Positions 15,989 to 23,025 of a DNA stretch of 64,000 nt are shown in pieces; positions within the stretch are counted from its first letter, which is position 1; each line of letters opens with the position of its first letter. Source of the DNA: Pseudomonas sp. G2-4. GTDB taxonomy: Bacteria; Pseudomonadota; Gammaproteobacteria; Pseudomonadales; Pseudomonadaceae. The notes under the pieces are model-generated. The model was not told where the DNA came from and did not search any database. It saw only the letters and a list, made by a program, of their open reading frames with translations. Both the position numbers and the translations under genes were made by a program. The stretch is taken from positions 6,103,001-6,167,000 of the forward strand of contig NZ_CP125957.1 in the NCBI RefSeq assembly GCF_030064125.1. Reading direction: 5' to 3'.

Positions 15989-16605
15989 GCGACCTGCTCC
16001 AGCGACGGCCGCCAGGGATCGATCACCAGCCGCGCCTGAACGTCATCCTTGAGCAAGACTCGGCACGACGATCCGGCCCATTCTCGCAGGGCGACGGCAC
16101 CGCGAGGCGTTTGCAACTGCATGTCCACGGTGCATACCGAGTCGTCCAGTTGCGCCAGCAAATCCCTGGCCCGAGAACGCTCCAACGGTTGCGGCGTGCG
16201 CAGGATCAGGTCCAGGTCACTGTGCTCATGCAGCGCCTCGATGCCACTGGCGAGTTCGAACCCGGCACTGCCGCTCACACCCCAGGTCCAGCCGCCGGCG
16301 TCGAGCAGCGGCCGCAACTGCGCCAGCGCCTGCAGCGCTGGCAGGTCGCGGCTGAGCTCGACCTGGCACAGGTCCTCCGGCCGCACCCGACGCTGGATGG
16401 CGACCACCGGCATCGACGTGGCGTAGCGTTGCTCCCGCGACGCACCTCGCACACCCACCGCGACGTGCCCCACAGCGGTCATCGCCCTTCGCACCACCAC
16501 CGGTTGCCCGAGGCTCAGGGCTTCAACAGCCCAGCCCGGCGCTTCCACAGGTAACCGCTGCGGGGTCATCCCCCAGAGCAGATCGTGGGCCATGAGGTGA
16601 TTCAC
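15985..16605 (-). CDS. mdcG: Malonate decarboxylase holo-ACP synthase (phosphoribosyl-dephospho-CoA transferase)
   Basis: The product of about 206 residues matches MdcG. HDLLWGMTPQRLP near the N-terminus, WGVSGSAGFELASG and the nucleotidyltransferase-like acidic pair HSDLDLIL are characteristic. It attaches the 2'-(5''-triphosphoribosyl)-3'-dephospho-CoA group made by MdcB to the serine of MdcC. The start is uncertain. GTG 16605 overlaps the mdcE stop as GTGA and gives six residues before HDLLWG, as in relatives. ATG 16593 would be the nearest ATG. The open frame extends further upstream inside mdcE and is not coding there. Confidence 0.87.
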   Translation of the reverse strand: MNHLMAHDLLWGMTPQRLPVEAPGWAVEALSLGQPVVVRRAMTAVGHVAVGVRGASREQRYATSMPVVAIQRRVRPEDLCQVELSRDLPALQALAQLRPLLDAGGWTWGVSGSAGFELASGIEALHEHSDLDLILRTPQPLERSRARDLLAQLDDSVCTVDMQLQTPRGAVALREWAGSSCRVLLKDDVQARLVIDPWRPSLEQVA

Positions 16606-17405
16606 CACTGCGCGCTCAGCAACTGGCGAACCGTGCTGGAGGCCGCCCGATGGGGCGCGCCCAGACGACTGCTCAAGTCTCGAGGCGCAGCCGCAGCGGC
16701 ATTGATCGCCTGTTTCAGGCAATCGGTGACCCGCGCCAGATCAGCCGCCGTCGGTTGTTCGATCTGCTCGACGGACAAGGTTTCCCATAGCAAACCGAGG
16801 CTGGCAAAGCTGTCGATGTCATAGGCCATCGGCGGCACGCTGGCAGCCAGGGCTTCAAGCTCTTCGACGCTGCGCAGGGTCACCCGCGCCGCTGAGGCCT
16901 TGCCCATGGCGTGGACCATCACCCCAGGATCGCGCAGCGCAATCAGCCGGTTGGCCTGGTAGCCGTGGGCCAGGAACGCCCCGGACATCGCCTTGCCCAC
17001 CAACAAGCCAATCACCGGATGCCCGGCCAGCCGCGCACGGGCATAGCTGTCCGCCGCTCCGGCCAACGCCTGATGAATGCCGAGGGCTTCTTCGCGCCGG
17101 CCATAGGCTTGGCTCGGCACATCGACAATGGCGATCAGCGCTCGCTTGTGGGGCGCATCACGGTCGGCATCGATGACAGCATCCACGGCTTTGGCCAGGC
17201 CCCAGCCTTCCAGCAAACCGACTTCGCCATTGCGAGCACGGGGAAAGCGACTGTCGGGATCCGCCACTACCGCCAGCAGGCGCACGTTTTGCTCGCCCAG
17301 CGTGACATCGGCGACTTTCAACGAAGCCGGCAATCCTTCCAACGGTTTGGCGCCGCCACTCAAGGCCTCGAACCAGCGCAAGCCTCTCAATGAATACGAG
17401 CTCAT
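16602..17405 (-). CDS. mdcE: Malonate decarboxylase gamma subunit
   Basis: The 267-residue protein belongs to the carboxyltransferase-like crotonase superfamily and forms the decarboxylase with MdcD. It acts on malonyl-S-ACP to give acetyl-S-ACP and CO2. Recognisable segments are WFEALSGGAKPLEG, NGEVGLLEGWGLAKAVDA, VDVPSQAYGRREEALGIHQA and GKAMSGAFLAHGYQANR. The start ATG overlaps the end of mdcD by four bases. Length and position in the operon agree with MdcE of other pseudomonads. Confidence 0.92.
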   Translation of the reverse strand: MSSYSLRGLRWFEALSGGAKPLEGLPASLKVADVTLGEQNVRLLAVVADPDSRFPRARNGEVGLLEGWGLAKAVDAVIDADRDAPHKRALIAIVDVPSQAYGRREEALGIHQALAGAADSYARARLAGHPVIGLLVGKAMSGAFLAHGYQANRLIALRDPGVMVHAMGKASAARVTLRSVEELEALAASVPPMAYDIDSFASLGLLWETLSVEQIEQPTAADLARVTDCLKQAINAAAAAPRDLSSRLGAPHRAASSTVRQLLSAQW

Positions 17406-18253
17406 GGGCGTTCTCCCTGATACAGCTGGCGAACCGCTGCCGGTTCGATTTGCACGTCAGTGTCCAACCGCGCCAAGCGTTGCAGGAACAGCTCGGCCTG
17501 GCCGCTGCGGTGTTCGGCGGGAACGCCCAGGTGCAGCAATTGGCTGACCTGTTGGCGGATCCGCGCCACATCATCGGCGACGTAACGGTCCACCAGCCCG
17601 GTGGCGAAACGTTGTTCGCCGCCAGTCAGGCTCCAGATGAACGGCCGGTCGCGGGAGTCGTATTCGTCGATCCCGGCCTCCTGCTCGATCACTTGCGGGC
17701 CGTTCAGGCCCAGCCGGGCTTCCTGGGTCACCAACAGATAACTGCACAGCCCGGCGGCGATGGACATGCCGCCAAAGCAGCCAACGCTACCGGCCACCAC
17801 ACCGACCACCGGCTGGTATTGGCGCAGGTCGACAATCGCCGAATGAATCTCGGCAATCGCCGCCAGCCCAAGGTTGGCTTCCTGCAAACGCACGCCGCCG
17901 GTTTCCAGCAGCAACACGGCACGGGTGGGGATGCCTTTGCGGTTGTCCTCGGCGGCCAGCTCCAGCGCACCAGCAATCTTCGCCCCGCCGACTTCTCCGA
18001 GACTGCCGCCCTGGAACGCGCCTTCGATGGCAGCGATCACCACCGGCAGGCCATCGACGCTGCCCTTGGCGATCACCACGCCGTCGTCGCTTTGCGGCAC
18101 CACACCCTGGCGCAGCAGCCAGGGCGACATGATTCGATGGAAGGGATCGAGCAGCTCGCGGAACGTACCGTCATCGAGCAAGGCTTTCGCCCGTTCCCGG
18201 GCACCGAGTTCGACGAAGCTGTGCTTGTTGAGCAACGCTGCACTGTCAGTCAT
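17402..18253 (-). CDS. mdcD: Malonate decarboxylase beta subunit
   Basis: The 283-residue protein is the partner of MdcE in the decarboxylating carboxyltransferase complex. It carries SFVELGARERAKALLDDGTF at the N-terminus and crotonase-like glycine loops such as GAFQGGSLGEVGGAKIAGA, GGVRLQEANLGLAAIAEI and GSVGCFGGMSIAAGLC that would stabilise the enolate of the acyl group. ATG 18253 starts MTDSAALLNKHSF. The frame is open further to 18400, but that part lies in mdcC. The start overlaps mdcC's end by eight bases, consistent with coupled translation. Confidence 0.92.
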   Translation of the reverse strand: MTDSAALLNKHSFVELGARERAKALLDDGTFRELLDPFHRIMSPWLLRQGVVPQSDDGVVIAKGSVDGLPVVIAAIEGAFQGGSLGEVGGAKIAGALELAAEDNRKGIPTRAVLLLETGGVRLQEANLGLAAIAEIHSAIVDLRQYQPVVGVVAGSVGCFGGMSIAAGLCSYLLVTQEARLGLNGPQVIEQEAGIDEYDSRDRPFIWSLTGGEQRFATGLVDRYVADDVARIRQQVSQLLHLGVPAEHRSGQAELFLQRLARLDTDVQIEPAAVRQLYQGERP

Positions 18254-18545
18254 GGCCGATCTCCTCGAAGCCTTGTTCCAGGCGCAAACGCACCACGCCG
18301 GGAGTGGCACCGAAGTCGTGGATGTCGATCGCCAGGGCCGGCGGCGTCTGGCCGTCGAACATCCGCGCAAACAGATGCTCCCAACGTTGTTGGCTACCAT
18401 TGACCGAGGTCTGCACCTGGATGGTCAGCTTGCCCGCCAACCCGGGTTCGATCAGCACTTCCAGGTCGCCCGAGCCGACGCAGCCCACCAGCGCCCGGCC
18501 CCGTGGCGGCTGCCCGGCGGGGAATTCAAAGGATAAGGTTTCCAT
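18246..18545 (-). CDS. mdcC: Malonate decarboxylase acyl carrier protein (delta subunit)
   Basis: The 99-residue protein is the carrier subunit. VGSGDLEVLIEP near residue 25 holds the serine that receives the phosphoribosyl-dephospho-CoA prosthetic group, as in citrate lyase CitD. It moves malonyl and acetyl groups between MdcA, MdcH and the MdcDE decarboxylase. ATG 18545 overlaps the mdcB stop as TGATG. It is small and lacks the DSL motif of fatty-acid carriers, as expected for this family. Confidence 0.92.
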   Translation of the reverse strand: METLSFEFPAGQPPRGRALVGCVGSGDLEVLIEPGLAGKLTIQVQTSVNGSQQRWEHLFARMFDGQTPPALAIDIHDFGATPGVVRLRLEQGFEEIGHD

Positions 18546-19420
18546 CAGCACGCTCCAGGGAAGAGGCCATCGCCGCGTTCTATGCGGTCGAGAAACAGGC
18601 AGGCGGCGAGCAGGTCGGCGGCGCCGCCGGGCGAGGCGTTCAAGGCAATCAGTTGTTGGTCCAGCGCGTGCAACTGGCGACGTCCGCCCAGGCTGGCACT
18701 GCCGCCGGCATCGAGCACCGCTTTGGCGCCCTGTTGCATGGCCTGCAAACCCGGTTCGCCAGCGCGGTAGAGCACGCAGGTGTCGGCCAGGGTGGTCATG
18801 ATCGCCAGCAAGGCATCGAGCCGAGCGTTCTGCTCCCCCACCCCCGCCACGCGACTGCGCTTGAGCTGCGGCAGGCCAAGGCCGGTCACCGCCGGGAACG
18901 CCAATTGCGCCTCTTCCCGGGCACCGCGTACGCCGTAGCGTTGGGTCACCTGGGCGCCATGGCTCAAGGGTTTCGGCGCGTAGCGGTCGTTGAGCAAGGC
19001 CAGGCGAGCGGCCCTCAGGGTGACTGAGCCTGGAGCACTGGACTCAGGTTCCAGCGCCGCTGCAGCCACGAGCAAGCCCAAGGCCCAGATCGCGCCACGA
19101 TGAGTGTTCACGCCGCCCGTGGTGATGAGCATCGCCGCTTCACCCTCACGGCCAATCCGTCCGAGGGCTTCGCGCAATGGCAGGCCAATTTCGCCGCAGT
19201 CGAGGGCGACTTCGGCCATTTCCTTGAACGCGGGCCACAACGACAGCGCCGAGGCATGCATCAGGCCCAGGTGCAAATCGGTATGGGCGCCGCTGCCGCG
19301 TCGGTCTACCAGGGCAGGTTTTGGCGACAGGTCGGCTTCGTCGATCAGCGCGTCCACCGCCATATCGGCCAAGCGCTCGGCCAAAGAGAGTTTTTCAGGT
19401 TGCAGGTTGAAAGCGTGCAT
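18545..19420 (-). CDS. mdcB: Triphosphoribosyl-dephospho-CoA synthase MdcB
   Basis: The 291-residue protein belongs to the CitG/MdcB family, which makes 2'-(5''-triphosphoribosyl)-3'-dephospho-CoA from ATP and dephospho-CoA. Family motifs are [20 protein letters not shown] near residue 33, [16 protein letters not shown], the central [11 protein letters not shown] and the late [17 protein letters not shown]. Its product is used by MdcG to modify MdcC. The gene directly follows mdcA: its ATG at 19420 abuts the mdcA stop at 19421-19423. Confidence 0.93.
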   Translation of the reverse strand: MHAFNLQPEKLSLAERLADMAVDALIDEADLSPKPALVDRRGSGAHTDLHLGLMHASALSLWPAFKEMAEVALDCGEIGLPLREALGRIGREGEAAMLITTGGVNTHRGAIWALGLLVAAAALEPESSAPGSVTLRAARLALLNDRYAPKPLSHGAQVTQRYGVRGAREEAQLAFPAVTGLGLPQLKRSRVAGVGEQNARLDALLAIMTTLADTCVLYRAGEPGLQAMQQGAKAVLDAGGSASLGGRRQLHALDQQLIALNASPGGAADLLAACLFLDRIERGDGLFPGAC

Positions 19421-21091
19421 TTACCAACTCCTGAACTTGGCGGGCGGGTTGTAGAGGCCCCCGGACCACTCCACCAGATCGGCCACGCTCTTGGCCGCCA
19501 GCAGCTCGCGGGTAGCGTCGGTCCGGCGGATGCCGAGGTCTTCGGGCAAGGCGATCAACCCTTCGCGACGCATGCGGGCGGTGTCTTTCGGGTTGTGGCG
19601 CAAGCCGATGGCAGTGACCCCGGCCACGGCCGCGATCATCGCCTGGCGCTCTTCCAGGGAACGGGCCTTGTACAGGTAGGCGATGCCTTCCTCGGTGAGC
19701 AAATGGGTGACGTCGTCGCCGTAGATCATGATCGGCGCCAGGGGCATGCCGGCTTTTTTCGCCACCTCCACCGCATCGAGGGTGTCGACGAAGGTCGGTT
19801 TGCCGCCCTCCTGGAACGTCTCGACCATCTGCACCACCAGTTTCTTGCCGCGCTCGAGCAGCGGTGCCTCGCCGTCGCCGTGGCGCATGTCGAGCCAGGC
19901 CGGCGTGCCGTGACGGCGACCACGCGGATCGTGGCCCATGTTCGGCGCACCGCCGAAACCGGCCAGTCGGCCACGGGTCACCGTAGAGGAATGGCCGTCG
20001 CCGTCCACTTGCAGGGTGGCGCCGATGAACAGGTCCACCGCGTACTGTCCGGCCAATTGGCAAACCATGCGGTTGGAACGCAACGAGCCATCGCGTCCGG
20101 TGAAAAACACGTCAGGACGGGCAGCAATGTAGTTTTCCATGCCCAACTCAGTGCCAAAACAATGCACGCTTTCAACCCAGCCGCTTTCAATGGCCGGGAT
20201 CAAGGTCGGGTGAGGATTGAGGGTCCAGTTACGGCAGATCTTGCCCTTCAAACCGAGGGATTCGCCGTAGGTCGGCAGGATCAGTTCGATGGCCGCGGTG
20301 TTGAAACCGATGCCGTGGTTGAGGGACTGGACGTTGTGTTTTTCGTAGATCCCACGGATCGCCATCATCGCCATCAGCACGTGCACCGGCTTGATGTGGC
20401 GCGGGTCGCGGGTGAACAGCGGTTCGATGTAGAACGGCTTGTCGGCCACCACCACGAAATCGACCCAGGACGCCGGGATGTCGACTCGCGGCAGGTCGCT
20501 GACGTCGTCCACCAACTGGTTGACCTGGACAATGACAATCCCGTCGCTGAACGCCGCCGGCTCGATCAGCGCCGGCGTGTCTTCGGTGCTGGGGCCGGTG
20601 TAGATGTTGCCGGCACGGTCGGCCATGAAACCGGCCGAGAGCACCACGTTGGGAATCAGGTCCACCACCAGTCGGGCGTAGAGCTCGATGTAGGTGTGGA
20701 TCGCGCCGATTTCCAGCAGGCCATCTTCCAGCAATTGGCTGATGCGCAGGCTCTGGGTGCCGGCGAAGGAAAAATCCAGCTTGCGGGCGATGCCGCGTTC
20801 GAACAGGTCCAGGTGCTCGGACCGGCCGACACTGGGCATGATCATGTGCAAATCGTGCAACTTCGAAGGATCGACTTTCGCCAGCGAGCGCGACAGAAAG
20901 TCCGCCTGCTTCTGGTTATTGCCCTCCAGCACCACGCGGTCGCCGGGCAGGATCAACGCTTCCAGCGCCGCGACGATCTTGTCGGTGGGCAACACCACAC
21001 CGTCGGCAAGCCCCTTCACCAGCTCGAGACGCCGCTGCTTTTCGCTGCGCCGCCGCGTCCAGCGCGAGTCGGGGGATATTGTTGTTGTCAT
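19421..21091 (-). CDS. mdcA: Malonate decarboxylase alpha subunit (acetyl-S-ACP:malonate ACP transferase)
   Basis: The 556-residue protein is the CoA-transferase-like alpha subunit, which exchanges acetyl for malonyl on the carrier MdcC and so releases acetate. Recognisable segments are KIVAALEALILPGDRVVLEG near the N-terminus, PSVGRSEHLDLFERGIARKL, NHGIGFNTAAIELILPTYG and GGAPNMGHDPRGRRHG. ATG 21091 has GGAG five bases upstream. It is the first gene of the mdcABCDEGH-madLM operon, whose genes overlap or nearly abut as far as mdcH. A candidate promoter lies 30-60 bases upstream. Confidence 0.93.
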   Translation of the reverse strand: MTTTISPDSRWTRRRSEKQRRLELVKGLADGVVLPTDKIVAALEALILPGDRVVLEGNNQKQADFLSRSLAKVDPSKLHDLHMIMPSVGRSEHLDLFERGIARKLDFSFAGTQSLRISQLLEDGLLEIGAIHTYIELYARLVVDLIPNVVLSAGFMADRAGNIYTGPSTEDTPALIEPAAFSDGIVIVQVNQLVDDVSDLPRVDIPASWVDFVVVADKPFYIEPLFTRDPRHIKPVHVLMAMMAIRGIYEKHNVQSLNHGIGFNTAAIELILPTYGESLGLKGKICRNWTLNPHPTLIPAIESGWVESVHCFGTELGMENYIAARPDVFFTGRDGSLRSNRMVCQLAGQYAVDLFIGATLQVDGDGHSSTVTRGRLAGFGGAPNMGHDPRGRRHGTPAWLDMRHGDGEAPLLERGKKLVVQMVETFQEGGKPTFVDTLDAVEVAKKAGMPLAPIMIYGDDVTHLLTEEGIAYLYKARSLEERQAMIAAVAGVTAIGLRHNPKDTARMRREGLIALPEDLGIRRTDATRELLAAKSVADLVEWSGGLYNPPAKFRSW

Positions 21092-21123
21092 GACCACTCC
21101 ACGGGTTCGCTGTCGTGGGGGCT

Positions 21124-21153
21124 ACCTTAGGAGTGTCGTGGCAGATGCATCAA
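21124..21153 (-). promoter_or_regulatory. Candidate promoter of the mdc operon
   Basis: On the minus strand TTGATG (21153-21148) and TAAGGT (21129-21124) are 18 bases apart and lie shortly before mdcA. ATCAATCAAGC next to it could be part of an activator site. The match is modest, as expected for a LysR-activated promoter. Confidence 0.3.
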
Positions 21154-21207
21154 TCAAGCTCAACGGCGAATCGTTACGGTTGGAGTAATGGTGGGAAGGA
21201 TCACACC

Positions 21208-21302
21208 GCCCTGTGGCGAGGGAGCTTGCTCCCGCTGGGCTGCGAAGCGGCCCCAAAAAAAGCGGCCGCTACGCGCCCGAGCGGGAGCAAGCTCCCCACA
21301 AG
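21208..21302. repeat. REP pair, family B (between mdcA promoter and HEPN gene)
   Basis: GTGGCGAGGGAGCTTGCTCCCGCT and an inverted copy whose outer end has lost four bases (GCTCCCCACA instead of GCTCCCTCGCCACA). The spacer holds GCGGCCGC. Confidence 0.9.
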
Positions 21303-21342
21303 AATTGCGTTTGGCTTTGGATCTTGTGGCGGCCACCAGGAA

Positions 21343-21768
21343 TCAACTCATACTCATCAATTGCCGGACCCGTTCGAGCAGCTCTACCGCACTCTCAATC
21401 AGTTGGGTAAGAAGTGCGTCATCTTCATCCATATAGCCCTCGTACTCGGCAAGGTTGCGCCGCTCATGGCATAGGGCGAATAGCCGGACCTGCACTTTGG
21501 TGACATCCGCCGTATGAACCAGACACTGAAAGACCAGATAACGCTTGTCCGAACGATAACCGCTCAAACGTAGCGCCGTAAGGGCGGCGGCATGGGCGGC
21601 GTTGTACGCCAGGTCGAATCGACTGGCAAACGAAAGAGACACTGTTTGCGCATCTGTCAGGCGGTCCATTGCAGAACGCATCAACCCTTCGCATTCCTGG
21701 CGATCCGGCGGTTCTGCTTTGAGGCTGCCGCTACGTAACAGGTTCTCCAAGCTTTCCTGCTTGCCCAT
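21343..21768 (-). CDS. HEPN-domain protein, putative toxin of a HEPN/MNT pair
   Basis: The 141-residue protein is largely helical with FASRFDLAYNAAHAAALTALRLSGYRS, as in HEPN-type four-helix proteins, and the late segment RLFALCHERRNLAEYEG, which resembles the basic RNase-type motif (R with following H/Y) of this superfamily. It is encoded just after, and overlapping by 38 bases, a nucleotidyltransferase gene, the usual arrangement of HEPN/MNT toxin-antitoxin pairs in which the HEPN protein is the RNase toxin. ATG 21768 with GGAG seven bases upstream is chosen over GTG 21792. Activity is inferred from fold and neighbour only. Confidence 0.72.
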   Translation of the reverse strand: MGKQESLENLLRSGSLKAEPPDRQECEGLMRSAMDRLTDAQTVSLSFASRFDLAYNAAHAAALTALRLSGYRSDKRYLVFQCLVHTADVTKVQVRLFALCHERRNLAEYEGYMDEDDALLTQLIESAVELLERVRQLMSMS

Positions 21769-22360
21769 CCTTGGACTCCAAAGGGTCTTCACCCAGCAAG
21801 TTGATCTTGTCCTGCCGCGCTACCCGCACCACGAAGCTGTTGCCCGCCGCAAATTTTGCGGCCCAGTCCTGGGGCGTGTAGAGCGTAGGGTTAAGAGGAC
21901 GGCCCAGTTGCTCCTCCAGAGGCATAAGCCGCTCCATCACTTCACTGTAATGCAGGCCTTCGCCGATCAGCATGAGATCTATGTCACTGGATGCGTTCGC
22001 CTGGCCTTTGGCGATGGAGCCGTAGACGAATGCCCAGCTCAACTGCTTGGAAAACGGCTCCAAGGCTTGGCGCAAGGGCTCGGCTATACCCATGGTTTTC
22101 TGAACGATGCCCAACAGTTCCGCGTAGATCGGGCAGTGCACATTGGCCTGGTAATGGGTTTGATTGCCCTGACGAGTCATCATCAGAATCCCTGAGTTTT
22201 GCAAACGCTCCAGCTCCCGCATGAGACTGCCCTTGCCGACTTGAGCCCAGCGAGCAATTTCATTGGCATAGAAACTTTGATCCGGTTTACCGAACAACAG
22301 GCCCAGGACCCGTTGTTGGGTGGCCGTAAACAAGGCATCGCTTAGAGAGAGGTGATTCAT
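21731..22360 (-). CDS. Winged-helix nucleotidyltransferase, putative antitoxin/autoregulator of the HEPN pair
   Basis: The 209-residue protein joins an N-terminal winged helix-turn-helix (about residues 8-75; TQQRVLGLLFG, YANEIARWAQVGKGSLMREL) to a minimal nucleotidyltransferase domain with GS-x9-DxD: GSIAKGQANASSDIDLMLIG, Gly114-Ser115 with Asp126 and Asp128. In characterised MNT/HEPN systems the nucleotidyltransferase silences the toxin by adding AMP; here the added DNA-binding domain suggests it also represses its own promoter. ATG 22360 lies directly downstream of a strong double palindrome. No good ribosome site is visible, so the start is less certain; GTG 22426 would place the palindrome inside the gene. 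Confidence 0.8.
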   Translation of the reverse strand: MNHLSLSDALFTATQQRVLGLLFGKPDQSFYANEIARWAQVGKGSLMRELERLQNSGILMMTRQGNQTHYQANVHCPIYAELLGIVQKTMGIAEPLRQALEPFSKQLSWAFVYGSIAKGQANASSDIDLMLIGEGLHYSEVMERLMPLEEQLGRPLNPTLYTPQDWAAKFAAGNSFVVRVARQDKINLLGEDPLESKDGQAGKLGEPVT

Positions 22361-22372
22361 GGAGAAGGCTAC

Positions 22373-22412
22373 AAGTCCCAAAAAGGGAACGATAGGTCCC
22401 TTTTTGGGACTT
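22373..22412 (-). promoter_or_regulatory. Double-palindrome operator upstream of the nucleotidyltransferase gene
   Basis: AAGTCCCAAAAAGGGA (22373-22388) is repeated inverted, without mismatch, at 22397-22412. Each half is itself a palindrome, TCCC-N5-GGGA (22376-22388 and 22397-22409), with centres 21 bases apart, two helical turns. This fits two dimers of a winged-helix regulator on one face of DNA, probably the protein encoded next. Confidence 0.65.
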
Positions 22413-22563
22413 ATCAAGCTCAGCACTATGCGCTACTTGTTCTGAATGGTGGGTTCGACGCCAATAAAAGAGAGACAGCCTGACTTCTGGCAGCAAACTC
22501 CTGTGGCGAGGGTATCGGTGGACCGATCTATCAGGTGGATGACTACTTTATGGGGTAGCGGAC

Positions 22564-23025
22564 TCAGGCTCTCACCAATCCCGCAGCCACCACCAACTCC
22601 TCCAACGCCAACAAATCCGGCACTTTCGCCACATGTTCCCCCACTTGCACCGCCGCCTGTTCCAACCCGCAGAGCGGCACGTCGACGTAGCTCAATTGAG
22701 TGTCGAGCTTGTAGGAACGTGGGATGCCTTGCACCAGCAGGGCAATGAACCTCAGCTCCGGCCGTCCGCCCAGGGCGTTGAGGATGACGATGCGCACTCG
22801 TTCGCCGATCACGGTTTTCTGGCCGCAGGCCGATTCGAAGCTCAGCAGCGGGATCTGCCGTTCGCGCCAGCTCACCCAGCCGAGAAACCATGGCGGGGTG
22901 TCCATATCGAAGGCGCTGCTCTGGTAGTCGATCAGTTCGGCCACGGCCACGTTGGGCAGAATCAGGTGCCGGTCAGCCAGGGGTAGCAGCAACCCGGTGA
23001 GGTGGTGGGTGCGGTGTTCATGCAT
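22564..23025 (-). CDS. chpC: CheW-like protein ChpC
   Basis: The 153-residue protein is a CheW-fold adaptor: LLLPLADRHLILPNVAVAELIDY opens the domain and WFLGWVSWRERQIPLLSFE is the conserved core, followed by RVRIVILNALGG. In P. aeruginosa ChpC is an accessory CheW of the Chp pilus chemosensory system and may link extra receptors to the kinase ChpA. Its start at 23025 overlaps the chpA stop (23018-23020), so the two are coupled. It is the last gene of the cluster here; chpB, D and E of P. aeruginosa are not present. Confidence 0.9.
   Translation of the reverse strand: MHEHRTHHLTGLLLPLADRHLILPNVAVAELIDYQSSAFDMDTPPWFLGWVSWRERQIPLLSFESACGQKTVIGERVRIVILNALGGRPELRFIALLVQGIPRSYKLDTQLSYVDVPLCGLEQAAVQVGEHVAKVPDLLALEELVVAAGLVRA

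Noticed and set aside
19100..21130. Plus-strand open frame of 676 codons opposite mdcA and mdcB
   Set aside because: It is the antisense of two well-matched genes and has no family similarity.
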